From positions 1 to 64,000 of the forward strand of contig BLLU01000264.1 in the NCBI GenBank assembly GCA_011959105.1: DNA of 64,000 bases, in the 5' to 3' direction. This document shows positions 52,114 through 62,325 of this stretch, piece after piece (within the stretch, counting starts at the first letter, position 1; every line of letters starts with the position of its first letter). The translations under genes and the position numbers were made by a program. The notes under the pieces were generated by a model. That model was given only the letters and a program-made list of their open reading frames with translations. It did not search any database and was not told the origin of the DNA. The DNA is from Lachnospiraceae bacterium. Lineage in GTDB: Bacteria > Bacillota > Clostridia > Lachnospirales > Lachnospiraceae.

Positions 52114-53079
52114 ATGCCAGGGAGTGACCAAAAAATAAATTATCAATATCGTCCAGCAAAAGCAATCGAGAGAAAAATGCTGTGCGATTTGATCAGGGAG
52201 ATACAATTGATCAGAGCGGATGGAGAAATGAGATATATTGGCTTGGGAGCCAAGTACTTTACCGATTTTCTTTTGCTCCATAATGAGTTTGGTATTACAG
52301 ATATGATTAGCATTGAAGCCCAAAAAGAACGGCAAGTGCGCTATGATTTTAATAAACCCCTCAAGTGTATTCAAATGTGGTATGGTACAACAAACGAAAT
52401 TTTGCCACAGATTTCTGGATTTGACCAGAAAATGAATTTAATATGGCTTGATTTTGACGATGCCTTTGGAGAGTCAATGCTTTATGATCTGCAAACTATT
52501 TGCAGAAATATCAATATAGGAAGTATGTTTTTTATTTCTTGTAATCACTCATACAGGGGGGAGAAGCAGTCTGAAAAAAGGGAGTCATTTAGGGAGAGCA
52601 CAGGTATTTTCTTTGACGAGAATATTAAGAATGGGGATTATACAAACAAAAAGATGCCATATGTCATAAAGAAGATTATCGACGATCAGATCCGAAGGAT
52701 AATTGATCTCAGAAACAGAACAGAAAAAGGTACAACAGTCGAATATATGCAGCTATTGTTTTTAACATATCAGGATGGAGCCCCGATGATGACAATAGGT
52801 GGAATTTTGGTTGATGATGAATTGAAAAACAAGATCAATGAAAGCAAAATAGTTGATAAGTATACATTTATATCTGATGGTGAAAATGTATTTTCAATTG
52901 ATATACCGTGTTTGACAAATAAAGAAATTCAATTAATTCTAAAAAATTTGCCTATTTCCAAGGAGGAATTTCAGGAACATGAGGAAGATTTTTATGGAAT
53001 AGAATATGAAGAAATATGCAAGTTTGAAAAAATTTACAGATATTATCCTTATTACTCAGAAGGGGTGTTTACTACATAG
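52114..53079 (+). CDS. Methyltransferase-like protein of candidate defence operon
   Basis: The 321-residue protein has the YRPAKAIERKMLCDLI start and a Rossmann-like segment MRYIGLGAKYFTDFLLLHNE. An acidic strand end DMISIEAQKERQVRYDF and LIWLDFDDAF follow. I recall homologues annotated as O-methyltransferase that lie next to ATP-binding or helicase genes. The SAM-binding glycine loop (GLGAKYF) is present, but the DPPY/NPPF-type catalytic motif of DNA methyltransferases is not. It may modify protein or nucleic acid, or have lost catalysis. It starts three bases after the GHKL gene and ends 60 bases before the helicase. Function is inferred from context. Confidence 0.6.
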   Translation: MPGSDQKINYQYRPAKAIERKMLCDLIREIQLIRADGEMRYIGLGAKYFTDFLLLHNEFGITDMISIEAQKERQVRYDFNKPLKCIQMWYGTTNEILPQISGFDQKMNLIWLDFDDAFGESMLYDLQTICRNINIGSMFFISCNHSYRGEKQSEKRESFRESTGIFFDENIKNGDYTNKKMPYVIKKIIDDQIRRIIDLRNRTEKGTTVEYMQLLFLTYQDGAPMMTIGGILVDDELKNKINESKIVDKYTFISDGENVFSIDIPCLTNKEIQLILKNLPISKEEFQEHEEDFYGIEYEEICKFEKIYRYYPYYSEGVFTT

Positions 53080-53139
53080 CAAGTCTGTTACTTTAATGAA
53101 AGTATTTTATAGACAAGTAGATAAACGAGGAAATGTACT

Positions 53140-56100
53140 ATGGCTAAAATGATAGATAATGAACCCATATATTCAGGTGAGAAAAAAGTCTGGAAAATGT
53201 TTTATAATAATCTTCCACAACATTTTGTCGTATATAATACTCGCTCAATAAAAGGCTGGGAATTTGATTTTTGCATTATGGCGGAAGGAATGGGGCTATT
53301 TGTTATTGAGGTAAAGGGTTGGAAAGCGGAGACAGTTTTTAATGTTATAAACGAAGATACAATCATTCTAGCCGGTGAGGAAAAGCCATGTTCCAGTCCC
53401 AGAAAGCAGGCTCGGGGATACCGTTTTAGCATGGTCAATATGTTTCGGCAAACGTTGGGAATCAATCCGCTGGTCATGGATCTTGTTTGCTATCCCTTTA
53501 TTACTAAAAAAGAGTATTATGAAAAAAGATTGGATATTATATCGGATGAGGCAGAAACTATTTTTTCAGAAGATTTAGAAAATGTATCCCTGCTGACTCA
53601 AAAACTTACCGCAAGGTATAATATCAATAAAGGTACGCCGCATGATGAGTTAAACGCAAAGCGGTTTGTACTTATCAGACATCATTTTGAGCCGAACTTT
53701 GATTTGAAGAGGAATACGGTAGAGCTGAATCCGGGATACTCAAGATTGAGGATTATCCGGCAGGAGATTAGGGATGAAGTAGTTGATGAGATTATTCAGG
53801 AGTATTTCAGCGGAATAAAGGAGATCATATTTGTCAGTTCAGGTTCATCCCTGATCAAATTGGTTGATCAGGTGGAGGCGCAGTTGGCTGCCCGAAAACT
53901 GTATCCGGAGAAGGGAGATTTAGGGGTTGGGGAGCAAAAAGGCATAAGAGGCAATATAAGTCAGGAGTATAATATTTTTAATTTTGCTGTATTTGAATTG
54001 CCGGAACTAGTTGGTATGACCGAAGAGGATGTCCTGATTGAAGAAGGTAAATATGACGAAAGGCAAAAAATTTTGCTGAAGGAACTGGCGGCTAAAACGG
54101 CATTTAATTTTCAGCAGTATGAAATAGAGCATGCCCCCGGCTACGGGAATATATTAGTTTTGGCAGGTGCAGGCACCGGAAAGACATATTCCATGGTTTC
54201 AAGAATTGCTTTTTTGTGTAACCGGTCGGCAGATGCCATAGTGAATATTGTCAGTGATATTGCCATGATCACTTTTACAAATGATGCCGCAAAAAACATG
54301 AAAAACCGGTTGAAAAAAATGTTTATGAATTATTTTGTGCTTACTTCCAATCAAAAGTATATGCACTTAATAGAAGATATGGGGCAGGTTCAGATATCTA
54401 CCATTCATAAGTTTGCAATATCCCTTTTAAAAAACGAATGTATGTGCCTGGGATTGGGGTATGATTGTCAGGTGACTAATGAGACTTATGACCGAAAGAA
54501 ATTGTACCACTTGTATTTGAATGCATATTTTGCTGAGAAAATGAAAGAAGATCCGAGTTTTGTACATCAAATGACAGCTCCATCGTATATATTGGAGGAG
54601 TTGTTGATCAATTTTTGCGATCAGTTGTATAATAAAAGCATTGATGTAAAGAGATTATCCATGGATGAATTAGATCATCCCATAGAGACGATGCCCTATT
54701 TTAATGAGTTAGTTGTAAAAGTAGTTATAAAAGCGGAAGTGGAGTATGCAAATCTTATCAAGGAAAGAAATATGCTCAGTCTGCGTGATTGCATGATTCA
54801 ACTTCATGGCATGGTAAAAGACGGAAAAATAACGGAGCATAGAAACAAATATAAGTATGTGTTTGTGGATGAATTTCAGGACACAGATGATGGGCAAATT
54901 GAAACTGTGTTGGGATTACAGAAACTGTTTGGTGAGCAGTGCAGGTTATTTGTAGTGGGAGATTTGAAACAGAGTATTTACAGGTTTAGGGGCGCAACTT
55001 TAAGTGCGTTTGATCAGGTGAGAGATAATGGGGGTGACTGGCTCTGTTTCACCTTAAACAGAAATTATCGCACAGACAGCCGACTGCTGGATCAACTGCA
55101 TTGTGTTTTTTTTGAGATGGGAAGACAGATGCGGTTGCCATATGAGGACAAGGATCATTTAACCAGTCGCATAGTGAAAAAATGTGAGGATGCTTTTTTG
55201 CTGTGTAAGATTTCTACACATAGCAAAGATAGCGGATGCTTTTATGATGATCTGTTCAATGAGTTAAAAGTACAGACGAATGCAATAATTAAATTGGGTA
55301 AGCAGAATAAACTGGGGGCTGAAGAGAAGACAATAGCCATTCTTGTGCGGTACAATTGGCAGATTTCCCAAATAGTCAAAGAGGCCGAAAAAAGAGGGAT
55401 TGTAGTCAGAACGGCGGATGGGGGAGATCTGTACAGACTTCCGTCTACGATGGATTTGTATAAGCTGGTTATGGCAGTCACTCACCCGCATAATAAAGTT
55501 TATCTGGCAAATTTAATAATGTCTAACTATGTATCCCTGAATTTGAATATGTCTCTGTTAAAGACAGGAGATTCGGATGTAAAAACGGAGGAATTGATTC
55601 GGGTACTTGATGAGTATTTTATGCTTATTCTTGGGAAAAGATGGAATCAGTTAATTGCGGAGTTTGAGTCAAAGCCAGTGCTTGTGGTATTGCGGGAGAT
55701 CTATGAGGCGACGAAACCCTGGCGGTCAGTCAGCGGAGATCAGGATATGCAATCGGCATACAGGATGAATTATGAGTGCTTGATTGAGAAAATATTGCAG
55801 AAGTATGCGCGAGAATATATGACAATCAATATGGTCAACGATTTCTTGAAAATCAATATTACGACTTATCAGGAAGAGGCATCCAGAAAGCCAGAATATG
55901 ATTCAAAGGATGTGGATGTTATATGTACAACCATCCATAAGGCAAAAGGGTTGGAGTACGGAACGGTTATGCTTCCTTATACGGGGGAGGATATTTCCGA
56001 CATAAGGGTAAAGGGATTAAGTGTCAATGTTCTTGGCGGTAAGATATACTATAGTTTCTCACAGGGGAAAAAGGTGGATTACAGCGAAGGATATGATATA

Positions 56101-56247
56101 AAGGCGGAAATGTATGAAAAGGAATGTGAAGAAACAAGGATTTTATACGTGGCGTTGACAAGAGCGATTCGGAATATTGTGTGGTTTGAAGACTTGGACA
56201 GTGAAGTACAAACGAGCTGGGGCAACTTTTTGGAGGTTGTTGGATAA
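53140..56247 (+). CDS. NERD-nuclease/UvrD-type helicase fusion
   Basis: The 1035-residue protein has an N-terminal NERD nuclease-like domain (EFDF at 41-44, VIEVKGW with E57 and K59). A superfamily 1 helicase follows: Walker A LAGAGTGKT (K348), Walker B YVFVDEFQD (D577, E578) and motif III-like GDLKQSIYRFRGA. The rest comprises motif V TIHKAKGLEYGTV and motif VI LYVALTRAIRN. The helicase body matches UvrD/AddA proteins, but AddA carries its nuclease at the C-terminus and this ends about 20 residues after motif VI. It starts with GAGGAAATG and overlaps the next gene by one base. It likely unwinds and degrades DNA ends of invaders. Confidence 0.88.
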   Translation: MAKMIDNEPIYSGEKKVWKMFYNNLPQHFVVYNTRSIKGWEFDFCIMAEGMGLFVIEVKGWKAETVFNVINEDTIILAGEEKPCSSPRKQARGYRFSMVNMFRQTLGINPLVMDLVCYPFITKKEYYEKRLDIISDEAETIFSEDLENVSLLTQKLTARYNINKGTPHDELNAKRFVLIRHHFEPNFDLKRNTVELNPGYSRLRIIRQEIRDEVVDEIIQEYFSGIKEIIFVSSGSSLIKLVDQVEAQLAARKLYPEKGDLGVGEQKGIRGNISQEYNIFNFAVFELPELVGMTEEDVLIEEGKYDERQKILLKELAAKTAFNFQQYEIEHAPGYGNILVLAGAGTGKTYSMVSRIAFLCNRSADAIVNIVSDIAMITFTNDAAKNMKNRLKKMFMNYFVLTSNQKYMHLIEDMGQVQISTIHKFAISLLKNECMCLGLGYDCQVTNETYDRKKLYHLYLNAYFAEKMKEDPSFVHQMTAPSYILEELLINFCDQLYNKSIDVKRLSMDELDHPIETMPYFNELVVKVVIKAEVEYANLIKERNMLSLRDCMIQLHGMVKDGKITEHRNKYKYVFVDEFQDTDDGQIETVLGLQKLFGEQCRLFVVGDLKQSIYRFRGATLSAFDQVRDNGGDWLCFTLNRNYRTDSRLLDQLHCVFFEMGRQMRLPYEDKDHLTSRIVKKCEDAFLLCKISTHSKDSGCFYDDLFNELKVQTNAIIKLGKQNKLGAEEKTIAILVRYNWQISQIVKEAEKRGIVVRTADGGDLYRLPSTMDLYKLVMAVTHPHNKVYLANLIMSNYVSLNLNMSLLKTGDSDVKTEELIRVLDEYFMLILGKRWNQLIAEFESKPVLVVLREIYEATKPWRSVSGDQDMQSAYRMNYECLIEKILQKYAREYMTINMVNDFLKINITTYQEEASRKPEYDSKDVDVICTTIHKAKGLEYGTVMLPYTGEDISDIRVKGLSVNVLGGKIYYSFSQGKKVDYSEGYDIKAEMYEKECEETRILYVALTRAIRNIVWFEDLDSEVQTSWGNFLEVVG

Positions 56248-58937
56248 TGGCAATAACAATTTATACATACAGTAACCCGTACAAAATTGATAAAGAGCCA
56301 TATTGGGCATCCATTCAGAACTGTTTTCATCTGTGTGTATCACAGACTTTGGCCAACGGTCTGTGTGACCAATACAGAGAATTTTTTCAGGGTAAGCTGA
56401 CCACAATTAAAAATTTTGTCAATGTTTTATATAGAAATTGGGAAAGCGATGTATTTGCGATCAGTCAAAGGGCGGTAATAGACAATGTAATTGATTATTT
56501 GGACTTTTCTCTGGTTGTGCCGGGTACGATGGAGCTTTCAGATGTTATCGGGGCTTTAAAACGCAACAGAAATTCCGTATGCGAAAGTATTCGTACAATG
56601 TTTGAACTGGGTATGGAGCCCGGTCAGATCAAAGAGTCCGAACTGACATATGAACAGCGGTGCGTAGTAGAAATATATAAAGAATTAGAACGAACAGGAA
56701 ATAAGTTTTTTGCGCTGAAAAACAATTTTACGGAAGAGGATATTGATAATGCCATATCAGAAACGATAAAGTTGACGGTGGGATCGGGAACAAAGGGGGA
56801 TATTTCTGAAATACGTGGGGATTCTATCATCATTCATGGTATTCATCAGTTTTCTCCGATTATGCTAAAAACAATAGAAGTTCTCAGCAAATATAAATTG
56901 GTTGTTATTTTATTTAATTATCAACTGGAATATAAAAGTGTGTATCAGACTTGGCTGGATGTATATTCGTTGTTTGAGAGTAAGGTTGTCATATCACCGA
57001 AGGACTTTAGTGATGACCGAGAGAGCTTTCAGGGGGGCAGGGCGGCAAATAATATTGCAGCTTTGATAGGCGGAAATACATGTTCCATTGATTTTGCGGA
57101 GAAGATAGAGGTAGTAGAATATAATAATGCGACGGAATTTGCCGGATATATCGCAAAGCTGTTTGAAGGGGCGGAAAGAGCTCGGCGGGATGAGAATTTT
57201 GCCCATCCTGCGTTATATTATATGGACGAGCAGATTTATGCGGCAAACAGTGCTGTTAATGATATTCTGAAAATTTATTTTCCAGAACAGTTTGGGGAGA
57301 GGGACTTTTTAGACTATCCGATCGGGCATTTTTTCTTTGCTATAACCAATATGTGGGACTTGGAAACGCAGTCGCTTTATATCCGGGATTTGCGGGATAT
57401 TTATGAATGTCTTTCATGTGGGATTATCACAGAGAAAGTTCCCGGCGAATGCGTTTCTATATTTGATAAGGCGAGGCTGTTTTTCTCCAGTGAAACCACC
57501 ATATCAGACATAATCAAAAAGCTCAGGCGACTAAAAAGGCAGCTCAGGGATATAAATGATGATGGGGCAGAAAGGGCAGAATGCCAGAGAATTGAGTATT
57601 TTGATCTGTCTGAAAGCGAAATTGACAAACTGATTATTGCCTTGATGGATTTGAATGGCATTGCGGAACTTTTTTATGCCGACTTCAATGATCAAAACAA
57701 TGATTTCAAAGTATTTTACGGGAAAATCCGAGAGGTGCTGGTTTCCCATGTGTTGGACGCACGGGATATTGATGACGAGTTCAAGGATATTGTGCAGCGG
57801 GTACTGCGCAGAATAGAGGAAGTTGGCAATAGCGAGGCCAATGCGTCCTTTGACTGTCTGAGAGATACAATGCAGTTATATCTTCGGCAGGTTCCGGGGG
57901 AGGGCAGGGGTGCAAAATGGATTGTGCGTAATTTTGAGCAGATTGATGGTGACATATTACGGAAAAAGTCTAACACACAAAAGAGAATACATCATTTTGC
58001 CTGTCTGTCAGATCAAGATATGAGTATCTCTCACAGGGACGAGTTCCCCTGGCCGCTGGATATAGATTTCTTTGAAGTGGCGCAGTCCCCGGTGGATTGG
58101 AAATATCAGGTGTTTGTGACATCACGGTTAGAGTATAAGAATTTCCGGCGCTATGCGTTAATTTATGGACTTGCGTTCAGCAGATGCCCGGTTAAGCTGA
58201 GTTATATAAAGAATAGAGGCGAAAATACATCGGAACTGTACTATCTTTTTAATGCGTTAAACGTAGAAATAAAGCCATATGAACCCGATGTTCCGATCGG
58301 TTATAAACAACGTGGGGAATATATAGAAATAAGGGATTATGGGATGGCCAAGTTTTCCAAGTATGATCTGATGAGATATAACTTGTGTAAATATCGTTTT
58401 TTGCTGGAGTCGATTATAGAAGAAAGAAGTGTGTACAAGGACGAGTTTTTGCTGAAAAGATATTTGAAAGTTCTGTTAGAGCATAGAGCGCGCAGGCATT
58501 TTTCCGGTAAAGTATTTGCCTCTGATATTGTTTCAGATTATCTGCGGGATCAGTTGGAGGATCTAAAACCAAAGTTTGGGTTTGTGAATTACGCGGAAAC
58601 ATGGGATATAATAAAGAGCGCGCGTGAATATCTGGAAAAGTATGCACTATATCATGGTAGGTTTGTGCAGATCAGAGAAGAACAGATGGATCATATGACT
58701 AAGCGTGAGAACTTTTTGGCTACGAAACTTGCGGGAAACCTCATGGCGCATGAGGGAGAGATTTTTAAGAACTCTACACAAGAAGAAATTGACCATACTT
58801 TAAACAAAGAAAATCTGAGCGATGAGAAATATAGGAAAGTTTTGAACAGTTTGTGCGGCAATTGCTCCGAGAAGGATATTTGTCTGGAAAGTTTTCGCTT
58901 TAAGATGAGAGAAAAGAAGGGGAATTACAATGATTAA
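56247..58937 (+). CDS. AddB-like Fe-S protein without visible nuclease core
   Basis: The 896-residue protein is of the RexB/AddB style. A helicase-like but Walker-less N-terminal region is followed by a C-terminus with C714 (in RYNLCKYRF) and C870-x2-C873-x5-C879 (CGNCSEKDIC). This spacing equals the [4Fe-4S] cluster of B. subtilis AddB as I recall it. Between the first cysteine and the last three only 155 helical residues exist, and I see no D...ExK nuclease motif. The Fe-S staple seems kept while the nuclease was lost. It partners the NERD-UvrD protein (one-base overlap) and overlaps the SNF2 gene by eight bases. A structural DNA-end-binding subunit is the most likely role. Confidence 0.72.
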   Translation: MAITIYTYSNPYKIDKEPYWASIQNCFHLCVSQTLANGLCDQYREFFQGKLTTIKNFVNVLYRNWESDVFAISQRAVIDNVIDYLDFSLVVPGTMELSDVIGALKRNRNSVCESIRTMFELGMEPGQIKESELTYEQRCVVEIYKELERTGNKFFALKNNFTEEDIDNAISETIKLTVGSGTKGDISEIRGDSIIIHGIHQFSPIMLKTIEVLSKYKLVVILFNYQLEYKSVYQTWLDVYSLFESKVVISPKDFSDDRESFQGGRAANNIAALIGGNTCSIDFAEKIEVVEYNNATEFAGYIAKLFEGAERARRDENFAHPALYYMDEQIYAANSAVNDILKIYFPEQFGERDFLDYPIGHFFFAITNMWDLETQSLYIRDLRDIYECLSCGIITEKVPGECVSIFDKARLFFSSETTISDIIKKLRRLKRQLRDINDDGAERAECQRIEYFDLSESEIDKLIIALMDLNGIAELFYADFNDQNNDFKVFYGKIREVLVSHVLDARDIDDEFKDIVQRVLRRIEEVGNSEANASFDCLRDTMQLYLRQVPGEGRGAKWIVRNFEQIDGDILRKKSNTQKRIHHFACLSDQDMSISHRDEFPWPLDIDFFEVAQSPVDWKYQVFVTSRLEYKNFRRYALIYGLAFSRCPVKLSYIKNRGENTSELYYLFNALNVEIKPYEPDVPIGYKQRGEYIEIRDYGMAKFSKYDLMRYNLCKYRFLLESIIEERSVYKDEFLLKRYLKVLLEHRARRHFSGKVFASDIVSDYLRDQLEDLKPKFGFVNYAETWDIIKSAREYLEKYALYHGRFVQIREEQMDHMTKRENFLATKLAGNLMAHEGEIFKNSTQEEIDHTLNKENLSDEKYRKVLNSLCGNCSEKDICLESFRFKMREKKGNYND

Positions 58938-61900
58938 AGCAGGAGGGTTCGTGAGATGCCCTATTGACCGGGAATATCCCCAGACTCCAAGAATGTTTGC
59001 CACGGGAAAGGTAGTCAGCGTAAATGATTTTAATGAATCGGCGCATATAGAATTTGCCGATCCCTTTGGGTACAGAAAGTTTTTTGAGTTTATTCCCACA
59101 GAGGTGGAGGAAGCGCCTTTGAGGGCATTGGAACGCTGCCATCTTTTTAAAGGTACTGTTGTGCGGTATGGAAAAAGAGTGGCTACAGTCGTGGAATATA
59201 GGCGGAATGAAAGCGGTGTTTATGAATACTATATCCAGGATAATGCCAGTAAGGAGTATATTCGTGCAGAGGAAGGGGAGCTCACTGCGTCATTCCTTTC
59301 AGGATGTGCCAATCCGGTTCACCAGTTAAAAAAGTATGAGTTTCAAAACCCGTGCTGGTATCTTGGAAGGCAGATTGTAAAAGATACCATGAACATTCTG
59401 GATAATGCGATCTGTGGGTTTAGAGAGTTGGCCGGCTGTAAAATATATTTAAAGGCGTTCCAGCTAAACACAATCATGCGGTGCGTTCAAAGTGAGAAAT
59501 GCAGATTTATGTTAGCTGACGAGGTGGGTTTGGGAAAAACCATCGAGGCATGTTCAATATTAAAAATCTTTTTGACTGACAAGGCGGAGAAAAAGATTGT
59601 TATCGTAGTTCCCCAGTCCCTGACTGCGCAGTGGAAAACGGAATTATTGTTTAAGTTTGGGATTATGGAAGGAAAAAATAAAAATGGGAATTGCGTTTCC
59701 ATATGTTCGGCGGAGGAGTTGTCCGATTGTGAATGCGGCGACAACTGGGACTTCGTAATAGTGGATGAGGTTCATAATTATCTAAAGGAAAGAACGATAT
59801 ATGAAAAAATACATAATCTGAGTGTCAATGCGGAAAATATTATCCTGTTGAGTGCCACTCCGATCCAGCAGCGAAAAGAAGAATATCTGGATCTGTTGAA
59901 ACTGATTTTACCGCAGCGGTACGACCATATGGCGGCCGATCAATTTGAGGAGTTGGTGGAGAAACAGAATAACATAGCGAGAACCGCTTATATTCTTTTG
60001 GATCAGTTGGACAGTTTTAAAAATGAATTGTTGCCGGATGTGGAAGAGGAGGATGCTCATGACAATGAGGATGTTCAAGAGGAATTGGAGGGGATCAACG
60101 AAAACCTGCGCAATTTAGCGGAAATGATAGGGGATGAAAAACTGTCGCAAATAATAGCCGGGATTGATAACGCAAAAGAAGATTTTGGCATGTACGAAGT
60201 TCAGGTTGCCATTTCATATGTCTGCGACAATTATCAGATGGAGAGGAATATTATCAGGGGACGCCGTGCTTTGCTGGGGGTGCATTCCCAGAATAAAGAG
60301 GGGGAATTTGCGGAACGAAAGTTAGAGGAAATCACATACTCTTTTGGAGAAGAAGATAACTATTACGAAAGCGAGGTATATCGCACTCTGAAGGAATGGC
60401 TGGTTTCGCAGCAGGAAACCTTGGATACTGTCAGGATTGAGAGAGAAATCCGACCGGTGCTGGAGGCCTTTTTCAGTTCTCCGTGGGCATATGTGGCCAG
60501 ACTTGAAAAGGTGTATGGAAAAAGTGCTCTACCTGATGATGTGTGGAAGAGCGCCAGCAGATGGCTTGAGGATGAGAACGAGGCCATAGAGCAGCTGGCG
60601 GACATTATGGATGATGTGCAGGTACATCCATCGCGACTGATGAAATTAATCAGTTATATAGACATACATCTATACGGGAAAAAGGTTGTGATATTCACGG
60701 ATCACGCCGAAACCTTTCATATATATTATGATGTTTTGCGGGAGGCTTTTGGTGAGGAGGTAACCGGGTTTGCGAAGTTCCTTGATCGGGAAGAGGCCGA
60801 AAAAAATATCTACAGGTTTCAGTCTGAGGCGGATTGCCGCATACTCATCTGTGATCAAACAGGTGGAGAAGGCCGCAATCTTCAGATAGCGGATTATGTG
60901 GTACATATAGATTTGCCGTGGAACATCAATGTGATTGAGCAGAGAATAGGACGGTTGGACCGAATGGGACGGAATGTGGAGGTGCCTGTTACTTCCGTTG
61001 TTATTCATACAACCGATAGTTATGAAGAGCAGTTGTTTGATTTCTGGAATAAGGGTTTAAATGTGTTTAAACAGTCTCTCAGCGGTCTTGAGATCATTAT
61101 GAATGATATCAATCGAAAGATTGTGGAATCTATAAAGACCGATTTTGAGTATGGGTTATATCGGTTAATCCCAGAACTGATTGAGGAGGCCGAGGGAATC
61201 AGAGAAACTGTTCGCAGAGAACAGATTTTTGATACTACAGCATTAAGATTTCGTCCCATGTATATTCAGTTGGAAAAGCTTTTGGCAGACTATCAGAGTA
61301 AAGAAAATACGATTTTTGCGGAAACAATGATGAGTTGGGCCTCTTTGGCAGGTTTTGGGAAAATTATGCAGGACAAATCCGGCCAATTGGTTTCTTTTGA
61401 CAAAACAAATTTTTCGACTCGGTCTGCGCAGAATTCTTTTCTGATCCCTCCAAATTGGAACGATTTTCTGTCCAGAAAACATAATGAGTTAATGATCCGG
61501 ATACAAAGAGGGGAAAAAAGCGGGAAAGCCGGGACGATCGCATACGGGAACGGGATTATCGCATATGAGAGTGGAGTTATAAAGGGAACCTTTGATCGGG
61601 ATATTGCCATCAAAAATGACTATATACATTTTTATGCTCCGGGTGATGAGATTTTTGACAGTATAGTGAATAATGCCCTGTGCTCCTATAGGGGAAAGTG
61701 TACGGCGTTTGCTGCGGAATCGGCGTTTGATTGGATGGGCTTTATTTATACCTATTCCATAGAGCCCAATGAACGGCTTTTGCTGGAGGAAGGTGTGGAC
61801 CTGCATATGCTTGGAATGTTCAGGCAGTATTTGGCATCGACAATTCAGGTGGTGCCGGTTGCGTTCAGCGCATACAGTGACGTACCGGAAAAGCAGGTGC

Positions 61901-62325
61901 TGTCTGAACATAGGCGAATTTCCCAGATGGGATATTTTAACAGGTCTGATACAATAGAGCATTTGGGGCGGAGGGGCAGAGAGGATGGATTTTTGAAGAT
62001 TTCAACAAAACATTGCGCCAGCAATCTCGACTGGTTCAAAGCGCAATACGATGAAGACAGATGGGAAAGGCTGGTGGATCAAAGCAGCAAAACGGCTCGG
62101 AAAAAGGCGAGGGACAGGTTTGCCATGGCATCTGATCTGGCAGGGGTCAGGGAAATGATGGAACAGATTCTTTCAACAAAAGAGTCAAGGGAAAAGTATT
62201 TTGGAGCATGCAAAGAGGAGTCTGCGGAACAACTGAAGAGACAACATTCCATTATATATGAAAGCCTGTCAAAGCCGGTTATTCGGTTGGAGTCCGCCTG
62301 TTATATGTGGTTGATTAAGAGATGA
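58930..62325 (+). CDS. SNF2-family helicase (DpdE-like)
   Basis: The 1131-residue protein has an N-terminal region of about 170 residues and then the SNF2 ATPase. Motif I is LADEVGLGKTIEA (K203), motif II IVDEVHNYL (D279-H282), motif III LSATPIQQRKEEY. A second RecA-like domain has TGGEGRNLQIADYVVHIDLPW and motif VI EQRIGRLDRMGRN. It resembles RapA/DpdE-type helicases, the latter part of 7-deazaguanine DNA defence. The C-terminal 400 residues have no known domain. The ATG overlaps the previous gene by eight bases, and its stop overlaps the next ATG. It may translocate on DNA to remodel or recognise foreign DNA; no DpdA transglycosylase gene lies in the window. Confidence 0.85.
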   Translation: MIKAGGFVRCPIDREYPQTPRMFATGKVVSVNDFNESAHIEFADPFGYRKFFEFIPTEVEEAPLRALERCHLFKGTVVRYGKRVATVVEYRRNESGVYEYYIQDNASKEYIRAEEGELTASFLSGCANPVHQLKKYEFQNPCWYLGRQIVKDTMNILDNAICGFRELAGCKIYLKAFQLNTIMRCVQSEKCRFMLADEVGLGKTIEACSILKIFLTDKAEKKIVIVVPQSLTAQWKTELLFKFGIMEGKNKNGNCVSICSAEELSDCECGDNWDFVIVDEVHNYLKERTIYEKIHNLSVNAENIILLSATPIQQRKEEYLDLLKLILPQRYDHMAADQFEELVEKQNNIARTAYILLDQLDSFKNELLPDVEEEDAHDNEDVQEELEGINENLRNLAEMIGDEKLSQIIAGIDNAKEDFGMYEVQVAISYVCDNYQMERNIIRGRRALLGVHSQNKEGEFAERKLEEITYSFGEEDNYYESEVYRTLKEWLVSQQETLDTVRIEREIRPVLEAFFSSPWAYVARLEKVYGKSALPDDVWKSASRWLEDENEAIEQLADIMDDVQVHPSRLMKLISYIDIHLYGKKVVIFTDHAETFHIYYDVLREAFGEEVTGFAKFLDREEAEKNIYRFQSEADCRILICDQTGGEGRNLQIADYVVHIDLPWNINVIEQRIGRLDRMGRNVEVPVTSVVIHTTDSYEEQLFDFWNKGLNVFKQSLSGLEIIMNDINRKIVESIKTDFEYGLYRLIPELIEEAEGIRETVRREQIFDTTALRFRPMYIQLEKLLADYQSKENTIFAETMMSWASLAGFGKIMQDKSGQLVSFDKTNFSTRSAQNSFLIPPNWNDFLSRKHNELMIRIQRGEKSGKAGTIAYGNGIIAYESGVIKGTFDRDIAIKNDYIHFYAPGDEIFDSIVNNALCSYRGKCTAFAAESAFDWMGFIYTYSIEPNERLLLEEGVDLHMLGMFRQYLASTIQVVPVAFSAYSDVPEKQVLSEHRRISQMGYFNRSDTIEHLGRRGREDGFLKISTKHCASNLDWFKAQYDEDRWERLVDQSSKTARKKARDRFAMASDLAGVREMMEQILSTKESREKYFGACKEESAEQLKRQHSIIYESLSKPVIRLESACYMWLIKR

